From assembly GCF_024128855.1 (NCBI RefSeq), contig NZ_JAMYDV010000006.1:1-64000 (forward strand): a stretch of 64,000 nt of DNA, in the 5' to 3' direction. A model generated the notes under the pieces. That model was not told the DNA's origin. It made no database searches and worked only from the letters and a program-made list of their open reading frames with translations. Shown here one piece after another: positions 45,505 to 55,711 of the stretch. This stretch comes from Rhodovulum tesquicola. GTDB lineage: Bacteria; Pseudomonadota; Alphaproteobacteria; Rhodobacterales; Rhodobacteraceae. Positions within the stretch are counted from its first letter, which is position 1, and every line of letters starts with the position of its first letter. A program made the translations under genes and the position numbers.

Positions 45505-46986
45505 ATGTCCGATACCAGCAAGCCCGATCAGTGGCGCACGCTCGACAAGGATCTGAACCGGCTCTCGCGGGTGGAATATGCCACGATGCATGTCTCGCGC
45601 CCGCTGGTGGGCGTGGGCGTGTCGCTGGCCTTCATCCTGCTGGCCGCGCTGGCGGCGATGGTCATCATCGGCCAGACCCCCGGCATGCTGTTCGTGGTCG
45701 CCGCGGCGGGGTTCGGGGCCTATATGGCGCTGAATATCGGCGCCAATGACGTGGCCAACAACATGGGCCCGGCGGTCGGTGCGAACGCGCTGTCGATGGC
45801 GGGCGCCATCGCGATCGCGGCGATCTGCGAAACCGCGGGGGCGCTGATCGCGGGCGGCGACGTGGTCTCGACGATTTCCAAGGGCATTGTCGATCCCGAA
45901 AGGGTGGCGGATACGCAGGTCTTCACCTGGGCGATGATGTCGGCGCTGCTGGCCGCGGCGATCTGGGTGAACATCGCCACCTGGCTGGGCGCGCCGGTCT
46001 CGACCACCCATTCGGTGGTCGGCGGCGTTCTGGGGGCGGGGGTGGCGGCGGCGGGGCTGACGGCCGTGAAATGGCCCATGATGGGCGCGATCGCGGCCAG
46101 TTGGGTGATCTCGCCGCTGATGGGGGGCGTGATCGCGGCCATGATCCTGGCCTTCATCAAGTGGCGCATCATCTATGTCGAGGACAAGATCGCCGCCGCG
46201 CGGGTCTGGGTGCCGGTGCTGATCGGGCTGATGGCAGGGGCCTTCGCGACCTATCTGGTGCTCAAGGGCCTGTCGCGGGTGGTCAGCATCGGGATGGGCC
46301 ATGCGCTGGTCATCGGGCTTGCCGTGGGTCTGGTCTGTCATCTTCTGGCGATCCCGGCGATCCGGCGCCAGGCGCGCGGGATGGAGAACCGCAACAAGTC
46401 GCTGAAGACGCTGTTCGCCTTTCCGCTGGTGGTCTCGGCGGCGTTGTTGTCCTTTGCCCATGGCGCCAATGACGTGGCCAATGCGGTGGGGCCGCTGGCG
46501 GCGATCGTGCATGCCCAGCAGGAGGGGGCGGTTTCCGGTCAGGTGTCGATCCCGGTCTGGGTGATGGTGATCGGGGCCTTCGGCATCTCGTTCGGGCTGG
46601 TGCTGTTCGGCCCCAAGCTGATCCGGCTGGTCGGCAGCCAGATCACCAAGCTGAACCCGATGCGGGCCTATTGCGTGGCGCTGTCGGCGGCGGTGACGGT
46701 GATCGTGGCGTCCTGGCTGGGCCTGCCGGTCAGTTCCACCCATATCGCGGTGGGGGCCGTGTTCGGCGTGGGATTCTTCCGCGAATGGCATGCCGAGCGC
46801 CGGGTGCGGGCGATCACGCAGGCCCGCCCGCCCGCGAAACGCCTGCCCGAGGCGGAACGGCGGCGCCGCAAGCTGGTGCGCCGGTCGCATTTCATGACGG
46901 TGGTCGCCGCCTGGGTCGTGACCGTGCCCGCTGCCGCGCTGCTGTCGGGGCTGTTCTTCCTGGCGCTGAGCGCGCTGCTGGGCTGA
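45505..46986 (+). CDS. PiT family inorganic phosphate transporter
   Basis: The protein has 493 residues and about 10-12 membrane helices. The duplicated PiT signature is clear: IGANDVANNMGPAVGANALS near residue 77 and HGANDVANAVGPLAA near residue 320. APVSTTHSVVGGVLG and LPVSSTHIAVGAVFG form the matching second pair. An N-terminal cytoplasmic stretch of ~30 residues and a basic loop near the C-terminus (RLPEAERRRRKLVRRS) precede the last helix. It imports phosphate with H+ or Na+. It may be co-transcribed with the Nudix gene. It is convergent with the photolyase gene, five bases apart. Confidence 0.92.
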   Translation: MSDTSKPDQWRTLDKDLNRLSRVEYATMHVSRPLVGVGVSLAFILLAALAAMVIIGQTPGMLFVVAAAGFGAYMALNIGANDVANNMGPAVGANALSMAGAIAIAAICETAGALIAGGDVVSTISKGIVDPERVADTQVFTWAMMSALLAAAIWVNIATWLGAPVSTTHSVVGGVLGAGVAAAGLTAVKWPMMGAIAASWVISPLMGGVIAAMILAFIKWRIIYVEDKIAAARVWVPVLIGLMAGAFATYLVLKGLSRVVSIGMGHALVIGLAVGLVCHLLAIPAIRRQARGMENRNKSLKTLFAFPLVVSAALLSFAHGANDVANAVGPLAAIVHAQQEGAVSGQVSIPVWVMVIGAFGISFGLVLFGPKLIRLVGSQITKLNPMRAYCVALSAAVTVIVASWLGLPVSSTHIAVGAVFGVGFFREWHAERRVRAITQARPPAKRLPEAERRRRKLVRRSHFMTVVAAWVVTVPAAALLSGLFFLALSALLG

Positions 46987-46991
46987 GCGGG

Positions 46992-48521
46992 TCAGACCGT
47001 CCCGCCCGCATCCAGCCGGTCGAGCAGGCCCTGCGCCTCGGCCAGGATCGTGGCGCGGCGGTCGGGGGGCATCCTGTCCCAATTGCGGTAGATCGGCCCC
47101 ATCCGGGGATTCGCGGCGAAGCGGTCGCGGTGGCGGTCGAGGAAATGCCAGTAGAGCAGGTTGAACGGGCAGGCCCCCTTCCCCGTCTTCTGACGGACAT
47201 CATAATGGCAGGACCGGCAATAATCCGACATCCGGTCGATATAGGCCCCGGACGAGACATAGGGCTTGGACGCGACGATGCCGCCATCGGCGAACTGGCT
47301 CATGCCGATGGTATTGGGCGCCTCGACCCATTCATGGGCGTCGGCATAGACCGCCAGATACCATTCATGCAGCGCGCCCGGGTCGATGCCTGCCAGCAGC
47401 GCGAAATTGCCGGTCAGCATCAGCCGCTGGATATGGTGGGCATAGGCCTCGTCCCGGGTCTGGGCGATGGCCTGGGCGATGCAATTCATCTGCGTCCCGG
47501 CGCCCCAATAGAGCGCGGGCAGCGGGCGGGTGTGGGTCAGGGCGTTGCGGCCGGGATAGTCGGGGCCTTCGCGGAAATAGATGCCGCGGATGAATTCGCG
47601 CCAGCCGAGGATCTGGCGGATGAAGCCCTCGACCGCGTTCAGGGGCGCCCGGCCCGCGCGGTATTCGGCCTCGGCCCGGCGGCAGATGTCCAGCGGGTCC
47701 AGCAGCCCGGCATTCAGATAGGGCGAGAGGAAGGCGTGGTTCAGGAAGCGGTCGCCCGTCAGCATCGCGTCCTGCGTGTCGCCGAAGCCCGGCAGGGCGG
47801 TTGTCAGGAAATGCGCAAGGGCGGCCTCGGCCTGGTCGGCATCGGTGGCGAACCAGAACGGGCGCAATTGGCCGAAACTGTCGGGGAAGCGGGTTTCGAC
47901 AAGCCTCAGCACATCCTGCACGATGTCGTCGGGGTCGAAGCGCAGCGGGCCCTGGCGGAACAGGTCGGGGGCGGCGGGCTTGCGGTTCTCGGCATCGTAG
48001 TTCCACTTGCCGCCCGCGGGGGCGTCGCCCTCCATCAGGAGGCCGGTCTTGCGGCGCATCTCGCGGTAGAAATATTCCATCCGGAGCGATTTGCGCCCCG
48101 CGGCCCAGGCATCGAATTCGGCATGGCTGGCGATGAAGCGGTCATCGGGCAGTTGGCGCAGCGTCAGCGGCAGGTCGGCCAGCGCCGCGATCAGCCGCCA
48201 GTCGCCGGGTTCGGTGGCCAGCACCTGATGCGCGCCTTCGGCGGCGGCGCGGCGCAAAAGCTCGCCCGGGATCGACTGGGTGTTGTCGGGATCGTCGAGC
48301 CGGGAATAGGCGACGCGCCAGCCTGCGGCGGCCAGCCGGGCGGCGAATTTGCGCATGGCGGCGAAGGTGAAGGCGAGTTTCTTGGGGTGGTGGCGGACAT
48401 GGGACGCCTCGGCCATGACTTCGGCCATCACGACAAGATCGCGCGTCCTGTCCGCCGCCCGCAGCGCCGAAAGGCCGGGCGACAACTGGTCGCCCAGCAC
48501 AAGGACAAGGCGGGTCACCAC
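46992..48521 (-). CDS. FeS-containing bacterial (6-4) photolyase / cryptochrome
   Basis: The protein has 509 residues. It matches the FeS-BCP group (Agrobacterium PhrB, Rhodobacter CryB), which repairs (6-4) photoproducts in DNA with light. The four cluster Cys, 347, 435, 438 and 451, are each three residues below the PhrB positions I recall (350, 438, 441 and 454). The active-site HH in AYAHHIQRLMLTGNF is present. The N-terminal antenna domain starts LVLVLGDQLSP. The start is GTG (48521 or 48518) and overlaps the SDR stop, so translation is coupled to the SDR gene. Confidence 0.92.
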   Translation of the reverse strand: MVTRLVLVLGDQLSPGLSALRAADRTRDLVVMAEVMAEASHVRHHPKKLAFTFAAMRKFAARLAAAGWRVAYSRLDDPDNTQSIPGELLRRAAAEGAHQVLATEPGDWRLIAALADLPLTLRQLPDDRFIASHAEFDAWAAGRKSLRMEYFYREMRRKTGLLMEGDAPAGGKWNYDAENRKPAAPDLFRQGPLRFDPDDIVQDVLRLVETRFPDSFGQLRPFWFATDADQAEAALAHFLTTALPGFGDTQDAMLTGDRFLNHAFLSPYLNAGLLDPLDICRRAEAEYRAGRAPLNAVEGFIRQILGWREFIRGIYFREGPDYPGRNALTHTRPLPALYWGAGTQMNCIAQAIAQTRDEAYAHHIQRLMLTGNFALLAGIDPGALHEWYLAVYADAHEWVEAPNTIGMSQFADGGIVASKPYVSSGAYIDRMSDYCRSCHYDVRQKTGKGACPFNLLYWHFLDRHRDRFAANPRMGPIYRNWDRMPPDRRATILAEAQGLLDRLDAGGTV

Positions 48522-49180
48522 GGCACGCGCGCGCCGGACCAGTCGAAGAACCCGCCCGTGGCGTCGGTATCGAGGCGCTCGATCACCGCCAGAAGGTTCG
48601 CCGCCGCCTGGTCGGGGGGCACGGTCGGGTGGCGGGCGGCATGCGCGGCGGTGAAGGGCGTGGCGACGGTGCCGGGATGAAGCGCTGCGCAGATCGCCCG
48701 GGGATGGGTGCGGGCAAGCTCGATTGCCGCGCTGTGCAGCCCCTGGTTCAGCGCGGCCTTGGCCATGCGATAGGCATACCAGCCGCCCAGCCGGTTGTCG
48801 CCGATGGACCCGACCCGGGCCGACAGCGCGGCAAAGACCGCGCGGCGGTCGCGCGGCATCAGTCGGACAGCATGTTTCAGCACCAGAAGCGGGCCTGCGG
48901 CATTGACGGCGAATTGATGGGCCAGCGCCTCGGGCGTCAATGCCCTCAGCGCCTTTTCGGGGGGCTGGCCCGCGCCGTTCAGCACGCCGGTGGCGACAAG
49001 GATCAGGTCGAACGGGCCATCCAGCGCGCCGAGGCAGCGGGCGATGCTGGCCTCGTCGGTGACGTCCAGCGCGTGTTCGCGCCGCGACAGGGCCGTGACC
49101 CTTGCGCCCCGGTCGGCAAGCGCCGCGCAGAGGGCGGCGCCGATCCCGCCCGATGCGCCTATGACAAGGGCCCGTTCCAT
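48515..49180 (-). CDS. Short-chain dehydrogenase/reductase (C-factor-like)
   Basis: The protein has 221 residues from the ATG at 49180. The Rossmann start is ALVIGASGGIGAALCAALAD. VNAAGPLLVLKHAV is the NNAG-region equivalent. The active-site Ser, Tyr and Lys lie in ALSARVGS and WYAYRMAKAALNQ. PGTVATPF follows. It resembles the CsgA/C-factor group of SDRs. Substrate unknown. Its stop overlaps the photolyase start. The pairing with a photolyase recurs in relatives as far as I recall, which hints at a shared light or stress response. Confidence 0.87.
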   Translation of the reverse strand: MERALVIGASGGIGAALCAALADRGARVTALSRREHALDVTDEASIARCLGALDGPFDLILVATGVLNGAGQPPEKALRALTPEALAHQFAVNAAGPLLVLKHAVRLMPRDRRAVFAALSARVGSIGDNRLGGWYAYRMAKAALNQGLHSAAIELARTHPRAICAALHPGTVATPFTAAHAARHPTVPPDQAAANLLAVIERLDTDATGGFFDWSGARVPW

Positions 49181-49253
49181 CGCGGCCAAGCTAGGGCGGC
49201 CCCGCGCGGGCGCAAGGCCCGGCGATTCCGCTTTCCTTTGGCGTTTGCATGCC

Positions 49254-49259
49254 TATACT
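49254..49259 (+). promoter_or_regulatory. Likely -10 box of the leu leader
   Basis: TATACT lies seven bases before the leader-peptide ATG. No good -35 box was seen at the expected distance. Transcription would start at or beside the ATG, so the leader peptide would be read from a leaderless mRNA. Confidence 0.45.
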
Positions 49260-49266
49260 GCGCGCC

Positions 49267-49350
49267 ATGGAACATCAGGCCCATATCCCTGCCGCCGCCC
49301 GCGCCCTGCGCGCGCTGCCGCTTGGCCTGCTGCTGCTTAGCCGCCTCTGA
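49267..49350 (+). CDS. leuL: Leucine leader peptide of leuA
   Basis: This is a 27-residue frame starting MEHQAHIPAAAR. It has eight Leu codons in total and a run of four (ctg ctg ctg ctt) just before SRL and the stop. The stop codon lies inside the first arm of the hairpin at 49344-49380. It ends 84 bases before leuA. Leu-rich leaders with overlapping hairpins control leuA in many proteobacteria by ribosome stalling: low charged tRNA-Leu stalls the ribosome on the Leu run and keeps the downstream hairpin from forming. Role inferred from this layout. Confidence 0.8.
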   Translation: MEHQAHIPAAARALRALPLGLLLLSRL

Positions 49351-49380
49351 GCGTGCCGTCCCGGCGCGACCGCTCAGAGG
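49344..49380 (+). promoter_or_regulatory. Attenuator hairpin before leuA
   Basis: cctctgagcg (49344-49353) and cgctcagagg (49371-49380) form a perfect 10-bp stem with a 17-base loop. The first arm contains the leuL stop codon. A ribosome that reaches the stop would cover this arm. No T run follows directly, so alternative foldings must be worked out. Confidence 0.65.
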
Positions 49381-49434
49381 ATCCCGTTCCGCGCCAAGAC
49401 CCTTCCGGCTAAGACCAACACGAGAGTTCTCACC

Positions 49435-50994
49435 ATGACCGACCAGACCGAACAGGACCGCGTCCTGATCTTCGACACGACCTTGCGCGATGGCGAGCAA
49501 AGCCCCGGCGCGACCATGACCCATGACGAGAAGCTGGAAATCGCCGCCATGCTTGACGAGATGGGCGTCGACATCATCGAGGCGGGGTTTCCCATCGCCT
49601 CGGAGGGCGATTTCGAGGCGGTGCGCGACATCGCGAAACAGGCGAAATCGGCGGTGATCTGCGGGCTGGCACGCGCCAATTTCGCCGATATCGACCGCGC
49701 CTGGGAAGCGGTGAGCCATGCGAAACGGCCGCGCATCCATACCTTCATCGGCACCTCGCCCCTGCATCGCGACATCACCAAGCTGACGCAGGACGAGATG
49801 GTGGAGAAGATCGCCGCGACCGTGACCCATGCCCGCAACCTGTGCGACAATGTCCAATGGTCGCCGATGGATGCGACGCGGACCGAACGCGATTACCTGT
49901 GCCGGGTGGTCGAGACCGCGATCAAATGCGGCGCCACGACGATCAACATCCCCGACACGGTGGGCTATACGGCGCCGCGCGAAAGTGCGGACCTGATCGC
50001 GATGCTGCTGGAGCGGGTGCCCGGCGCCGATCAGGTGATCTTTGCCACCCATTGCCACAACGATCTGGGCATGGCGACGGCGAATGCGCTGGCCGCGGTC
50101 GAGGCGGGCGCGCGGCAGATCGAATGCACGATCAACGGGCTGGGCGAACGCGCGGGCAATACCGCGCTGGAAGAGGTCGTCATGGCGCTGAAGGTCCGGA
50201 ATGACATCATGCCGTTCCGCACGGGCATCGACACGCGGCGGATCATGGCGATCTCGCGCAAGGTCGCGACCGTGTCGGGGTTCCCGGTGCAATACAACAA
50301 GGCCATCGTCGGCAAGAACGCCTTTGCCCATGAATCGGGCATCCATCAGGATGGCGTGCTGAAGAATGCCGAGACCTTCGAGATCATGCGCCCCGAGGAT
50401 ATCGGGCTGAACGCCACCAACCTGGTGATGGGCAAGCATTCCGGCCGGGCGGCGCTGCGCGCGAAGCTGAAGGAACTGGGCTTCGATCTGGGCGACAACC
50501 AGCTGAACGACGTCTTCGTGCGGTTCAAGGCGCTCGCCGACCGCAAGAAGGAGGTCTATGACGACGACCTGATCGCGCTGATGCGCGACAGCGAGGCGGA
50601 CCTGGACCATGACCGGGTGCAGGTGAAATTCCTGCGGGTGATCTGCGGCACCGAGGCGCCGCAATCGGCCGACCTGATCCTGTCGATCGACGGGGCGGAA
50701 CAGCGGGTGACGGCGCAGGGCGACGGGCCGGTGGATGCCACCTTTGCCGCCGTCAAGGCGCTGGTGCCGCATCACGCGCATCTGGAGCTTTACCAGGTGC
50801 ATGCGGTCACCGGCGGCACCGATGCGCAGGCCACCGTCAGCGTGCGCCTGCAGGAGGATGGCCATATCGCGACCGGGCAGGCATCCGATACCGACACCGT
50901 GGTGGCCAGCGCCAAGGCCTATGTGAACGCCCTGAATCGGTTGGCGGTGCGGCGCGAAAAGACCCGGCCGGACGAGGCGAAAGCGGCGGTCTGA
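49435..50994 (+). CDS. leuA: 2-isopropylmalate synthase
   Basis: The protein has 519 residues. It condenses 2-oxoisovalerate with acetyl-CoA, the first step to leucine. The HMGL-like barrel opens with LIFDTTLRDGEQSPGATMT. The metal site FATHCHNDLGMATANAL and the loop INGLGERAGNTALEEV are standard. The C-terminal LeuA regulatory domain (about 390-505) is complete, so leucine feedback is expected. It lies behind a leucine leader peptide and hairpin. A GC hairpin at 51009-51042 follows. Confidence 0.96.
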   Translation: MTDQTEQDRVLIFDTTLRDGEQSPGATMTHDEKLEIAAMLDEMGVDIIEAGFPIASEGDFEAVRDIAKQAKSAVICGLARANFADIDRAWEAVSHAKRPRIHTFIGTSPLHRDITKLTQDEMVEKIAATVTHARNLCDNVQWSPMDATRTERDYLCRVVETAIKCGATTINIPDTVGYTAPRESADLIAMLLERVPGADQVIFATHCHNDLGMATANALAAVEAGARQIECTINGLGERAGNTALEEVVMALKVRNDIMPFRTGIDTRRIMAISRKVATVSGFPVQYNKAIVGKNAFAHESGIHQDGVLKNAETFEIMRPEDIGLNATNLVMGKHSGRAALRAKLKELGFDLGDNQLNDVFVRFKALADRKKEVYDDDLIALMRDSEADLDHDRVQVKFLRVICGTEAPQSADLILSIDGAEQRVTAQGDGPVDATFAAVKALVPHHAHLELYQVHAVTGGTDAQATVSVRLQEDGHIATGQASDTDTVVASAKAYVNALNRLAVRREKTRPDEAKAAV

Positions 50995-51008
50995 GTCGCG
51001 ACGGTTGG

Positions 51009-51042
51009 TCCCGGGGCGGGGTGCCTGCCCTGCCCCGGGGAC
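51009..51042 (+). terminator. GC hairpin after leuA
   Basis: tcccggggcgggg and ccctgccccgggga pair over about 13 positions with one mismatch, starting 15 bases after the leuA stop. No T run follows. It separates leuA from the mre operon. Confidence 0.55.
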
Positions 51043-51146
51043 GCAAATGTTGGAAAAGTGAAATCCGAAGCCTGGGATTCCCGACCTCTGACCGGGTCGA
51101 TTGTTCGAATAGTGAAAGCGGCGAAATTGCGCCGTCGGGGCCATGA

Positions 51147-52283
<1,137 letters not shown>

Positions 52284-52318
52284 ACCGGACGGCCGCGCGC
52301 GCCGCAAGCGAGGCAGAC

Positions 52319-53236
52319 TTGGCCGCAGACCGCAATTCCGAACTGGACTATGCCCGCCCGATCCGGCGCATCCTGATCGGGGGGCTGGTCTTTGTCCTGC
52401 TGGCGGTGTTCGTGCTGTGGCGGGTGGACAGCCCGCGCGTGGAACGGTTCCGCGCCGCCCTGGTGGATGCGGTGGTACCGAGCTTCGACTGGGCGCTGGT
52501 GCCGGTCACGCGCACCGCGCGGCTGATCGAGGGGTTCCAGTCCTATGCCCGGCTTGCCGAGCAGAATCAGGAACTTCGCCGCGAGTTGCGCCAGATGATG
52601 GCCTGGAAGGAAGCCGCGCTGCAGCTTGAGCAGGAGAATGCCAAGCTGCTGGATCTGAACAAGGTTCGGCTGGATCCGCGGCTGACCCATGTGACCGGCG
52701 TGGTGCTGGCGGATTCGGGCTCGCCCTTCCGGCAGTCGGTGCTGCTGAACGTGGGGGCGCGGGACGGCATCCTGGACGGCTGGGCAACGACCGACGGGCT
52801 GGGGCTGGTGGGGCGGATCGCGGGGGTGGGCAAGACCACCTCGCGGGTCATCCTGCTGACCGATTCGAACAGCCGAATCCCGGTGACGATCCAGCCCTCG
52901 GGCCAGCGCGCGGTGCTGGCGGGCGACAATTCGGCCGCGCCGCTGCTGGATTTCCTCGAGGATCCGGCGCAGGTGCGGCCCGGCGACCGGGTCGTGTCCT
53001 CGGGCGATGGCGGGGTGTTCCCGGCGGGCCTGCTGGTCGGGCATGTGGCGCTGGGGCGCGACCAGCGGCTGCGGGCGCGGCTGGCGGCGGAATATGACCG
53101 GCTGGAATTCCTGCGCGTGCTGCGCAGCCATGCGGGCGAGGTGATCCGCGATGCCGGGGGGCTGGTGGTGCCCGCGCCGATCGGCCCGGCCCCTGCCCCG
53201 ATCCCCGCCGCCGCGCAGGAGGCGGGCGATGGTTGA
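52319..53236 (+). CDS. mreC: Rod shape-determining protein MreC
   Basis: The protein has 305 residues and uses a TTG start at 52319 with GAGG five bases upstream; no ATG or GTG fits the family start. One membrane helix (about 17-35) is followed by a periplasmic coiled coil (RLAEQNQELRRELRQMMAWK) and two beta domains (TGVVLADSGSPFRQSVLLNV and VRPGDRVVSSGDGGVFPAGL). It links MreB to PBP2 in the elongasome. The Pro/Ala-rich tail overlaps mreD by eight bases. Confidence 0.93.
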   Translation: MAADRNSELDYARPIRRILIGGLVFVLLAVFVLWRVDSPRVERFRAALVDAVVPSFDWALVPVTRTARLIEGFQSYARLAEQNQELRRELRQMMAWKEAALQLEQENAKLLDLNKVRLDPRLTHVTGVVLADSGSPFRQSVLLNVGARDGILDGWATTDGLGLVGRIAGVGKTTSRVILLTDSNSRIPVTIQPSGQRAVLAGDNSAAPLLDFLEDPAQVRPGDRVVSSGDGGVFPAGLLVGHVALGRDQRLRARLAAEYDRLEFLRVLRSHAGEVIRDAGGLVVPAPIGPAPAPIPAAAQEAGDG

Positions 53237-53768
53237 TCCGCTGACGCTGGACCGCTGGCTGCACCGGCTGATCTTCGGGGCGGTGGCCGGGGTCGTGGTC
53301 TTCGTGCAGATCCTGCCGCTGGAGACGCGGGCCGACATCCTGCCCGGGCCGGAATGGATGCTGTGCCTGACCTTCGCCTGGTTGCAGCGCCGGCCCGACT
53401 ACCTGCCGCCCTGGCTGATCGCCTGCGTGTTCCTGATGCTGGACATGCTGCTGATGCGCCCGCCGGGGCTGTTCACGGCGCTGGCGCTGATGGGCGCGGA
53501 GTTCCTGCGCGCGCGCCAGCAGGTTTCGGTCGAGACGCCGTTCGGGCCGGAATGGCTGTTGACCGGGGGCACGATAGGCGGCGTGTTCCTGGCCTACGCG
53601 TTGGTGCTGGCGCTGTTCGGGGTGCCCGAGGTGCAGTTCGGGCTGCTGGCGGTGCAGGCGGTGCTGACGGTGCTGGCCTATCCGCTGGTGGCGCTGGCGG
53701 CGCGCTACCTGTTCATGGTGCGCCGCGTGACGCCGGGCGAGCTGGATCCGCGGGGGCTCAGGCGATGA
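53229..53768 (+). CDS. mreD: Rod shape-determining protein MreD
   Basis: The protein has 179 residues with five to six membrane helices (VAGVVVFVQILPLE and PPWLIACVFLMLDMLLM among them). It is poorly conserved in sequence, but position between mreC and mrdA and topology make it clear. PGPEWMLCLTFAWLQRRPDY matches the family. Its start overlaps mreC by eight bases and its stop overlaps mrdA by four, so the chain is coupled. Confidence 0.92.
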   Translation: MVDPLTLDRWLHRLIFGAVAGVVVFVQILPLETRADILPGPEWMLCLTFAWLQRRPDYLPPWLIACVFLMLDMLLMRPPGLFTALALMGAEFLRARQQVSVETPFGPEWLLTGGTIGGVFLAYALVLALFGVPEVQFGLLAVQAVLTVLAYPLVALAARYLFMVRRVTPGELDPRGLRR

Positions 53769-55711
53769 AACGCTCGTCCAGGGATACCGAGGAAAGCAGT
53801 CGGCGCATCGGGCGGCGCGCGCTGGTCTTTGGCGGCGCGCAGGCGGTGCTGGTGACGGCGCTGGCGCTGCGGATGCGGCATCTGCAGGTCACCGAGGCCG
53901 ACACCTACCGGATGCTGGCCGAGGAGAACCGGATCAATATCCGCCTGATCCCGCCGATCCGCGGGATGATCTATGACCGCGCGGGCCATGTCGTCGCCGA
54001 GAACGAGCAGAATTATCGCATCGTGCTGGTGCGCGAGGATGCGGGCGATATCGACGAGACGCTGGAGCGGCTGATCCGGCTGGTGCCGCTGGACGAGGAG
54101 ACGATCGAGCGGGCGCGGCGCGAGATCCTGCGCCACAGCCCGTTCGTGCCGGTCACGGTGGCCGACCGGCTGCATTGGGACGATGTGGCGCTGGTGGCGG
54201 TGAACGCCCCGGCCCTGCCGGGGATCAGCCCCGAGGTGGGGCTGTCGCGGCATTACCCGCTGGGCCCCGATTTCGCGCATCTGGTGGGCTATGTCGGGCC
54301 GGTCTCGGAATCCGACCTGGCGCAGCTGGACTCGCCCGACCCGCTGTTGCGGATCCCGCGTTTCCAGATCGGCAAGACCGGGATCGAGGCGAAACACGAG
54401 GACCGGCTGCGCGGCAAGGCGGGCACGCGGCGGATCGAGGTGAACGCGGCGGGCCGGGTGATCCGCGAACTGGACCGGATCGAGGGCCAGCCGGGCAGCG
54501 ACCTGCAACTGACCGTGGATGCGGGCTTGCAGAACTTTGCCCAGGCGCGGCTGGGCGAGGAAAGCGCGGCGGTCGTGGTCATGGATGTCGAGCGCGGCGA
54601 CCTGCTGGCGCTGGCCTCGGCGCCGAGCTTCGATCCGAACCTGTTCGTGCGCGGGATCTCGGTTGCCGATTACCGCATGCTGACCGACACCCCCTATCGG
54701 CCGCTGTCGAACAAGCCGGTGCAGGGCGCCTATCCGCCGGGCTCGACCTTCAAGATGATCACCGCGCTGGCCGCGCTGGAGGATGGCGTGATCCGGCCCG
54801 AGGACACCGTCTGGTGCCCGGGCCACCTGACGCTGGGCAGCCGCCGGTTCCATTGCTGGAAGCGGGGCGGGCATGGCCATGTGAACCTGGTCGAAAGCAT
54901 CGAGCAATCCTGCGACGTCTATTACTACGAGATCGGCCAGCGCGTCGGCATCGACAAGATCGCCGCGATGGCGCGCAGGTTCGGGCTGGGCGAGGCGTTC
55001 GACCTGCCGCTGTCGGCAGTGGGCGAGGGGCTGGTCCCCGACCGGGCGTGGAAACGCGCGCGCCGGAACGAGGAATGGCGGATCGGCGACACGCTGAACG
55101 CCTCGATCGGGCAGGGCTATGTGCTGTCCACGCCGCTGCAACTGGCGGTGATGAGCGCGCGGATCGCGACCGGGCGGGCGGTGGTGCCGCGGCTGGTCAA
55201 GTCGATCGACGGGGTCGAGCAGCCCTCGGGCGCGGGCGAGCCGCTGGAGGTGAACCCGGCCAATCTGGCGCGGATCCGCCGCTCGATGGATGCGGTCGTG
55301 AACAACCGCCGCGGCACCGCCTATGGCAGCCGCGTGGTCACCGCCGAGATGGCGATGGCGGGCAAGACCGGCACCAGCCAGGTGCGCAACATCACCGCCG
55401 CCGAGCGCGCGGCGGGCGTGTTCCGCAACGAGGATCTGCCCTGGGAGCGGCGCGACCATGCGCTGTTCGTGGCCTATGCGCCGGTCGAGGCGCCGAGGAT
55501 CGCGGTCTCGGTCGTGGTCGAGCATGGCGGCGGCGGGTCGGTCGCGGCGGCCCCCATCGCGCGCGACATCATCCTGCGCGCGCTGCATGGCGATGTGCCG
55601 CCGCTCTCGGCCTATCCCGACCGGCAGCGCTGGCAGATCGAGGACCGGTTGCGCGGCCTGCGCCTGCGCGATCCGGGCAGCGGCCCCTCTGGCGGGCGCG
55701 GGCGCGCATGA
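53765..55711 (+). CDS. mrdA: Penicillin-binding protein 2 (elongation transpeptidase)
   Basis: The protein has 648 residues. It cross-links lateral-wall peptidoglycan in the periplasm. A short cytoplasmic start and one TM helix (about 18-36) are followed by the pedestal domain (RLIPPIRGMIYDRAGHVVAE). The transpeptidase motifs are S327-T-F-K in YPPGSTFKMI, the SCD motif in IEQSCDVYYYEIG and KTG in MAGKTGTSQVRN. A C-terminal Gly/Arg-rich tail ends the chain. Overlaps on both sides (ATGA) couple it with mreD and rodA. Confidence 0.96.
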   Translation: MKRSSRDTEESSRRIGRRALVFGGAQAVLVTALALRMRHLQVTEADTYRMLAEENRINIRLIPPIRGMIYDRAGHVVAENEQNYRIVLVREDAGDIDETLERLIRLVPLDEETIERARREILRHSPFVPVTVADRLHWDDVALVAVNAPALPGISPEVGLSRHYPLGPDFAHLVGYVGPVSESDLAQLDSPDPLLRIPRFQIGKTGIEAKHEDRLRGKAGTRRIEVNAAGRVIRELDRIEGQPGSDLQLTVDAGLQNFAQARLGEESAAVVVMDVERGDLLALASAPSFDPNLFVRGISVADYRMLTDTPYRPLSNKPVQGAYPPGSTFKMITALAALEDGVIRPEDTVWCPGHLTLGSRRFHCWKRGGHGHVNLVESIEQSCDVYYYEIGQRVGIDKIAAMARRFGLGEAFDLPLSAVGEGLVPDRAWKRARRNEEWRIGDTLNASIGQGYVLSTPLQLAVMSARIATGRAVVPRLVKSIDGVEQPSGAGEPLEVNPANLARIRRSMDAVVNNRRGTAYGSRVVTAEMAMAGKTGTSQVRNITAAERAAGVFRNEDLPWERRDHALFVAYAPVEAPRIAVSVVVEHGGGGSVAAAPIARDIILRALHGDVPPLSAYPDRQRWQIEDRLRGLRLRDPGSGPSGGRGRA

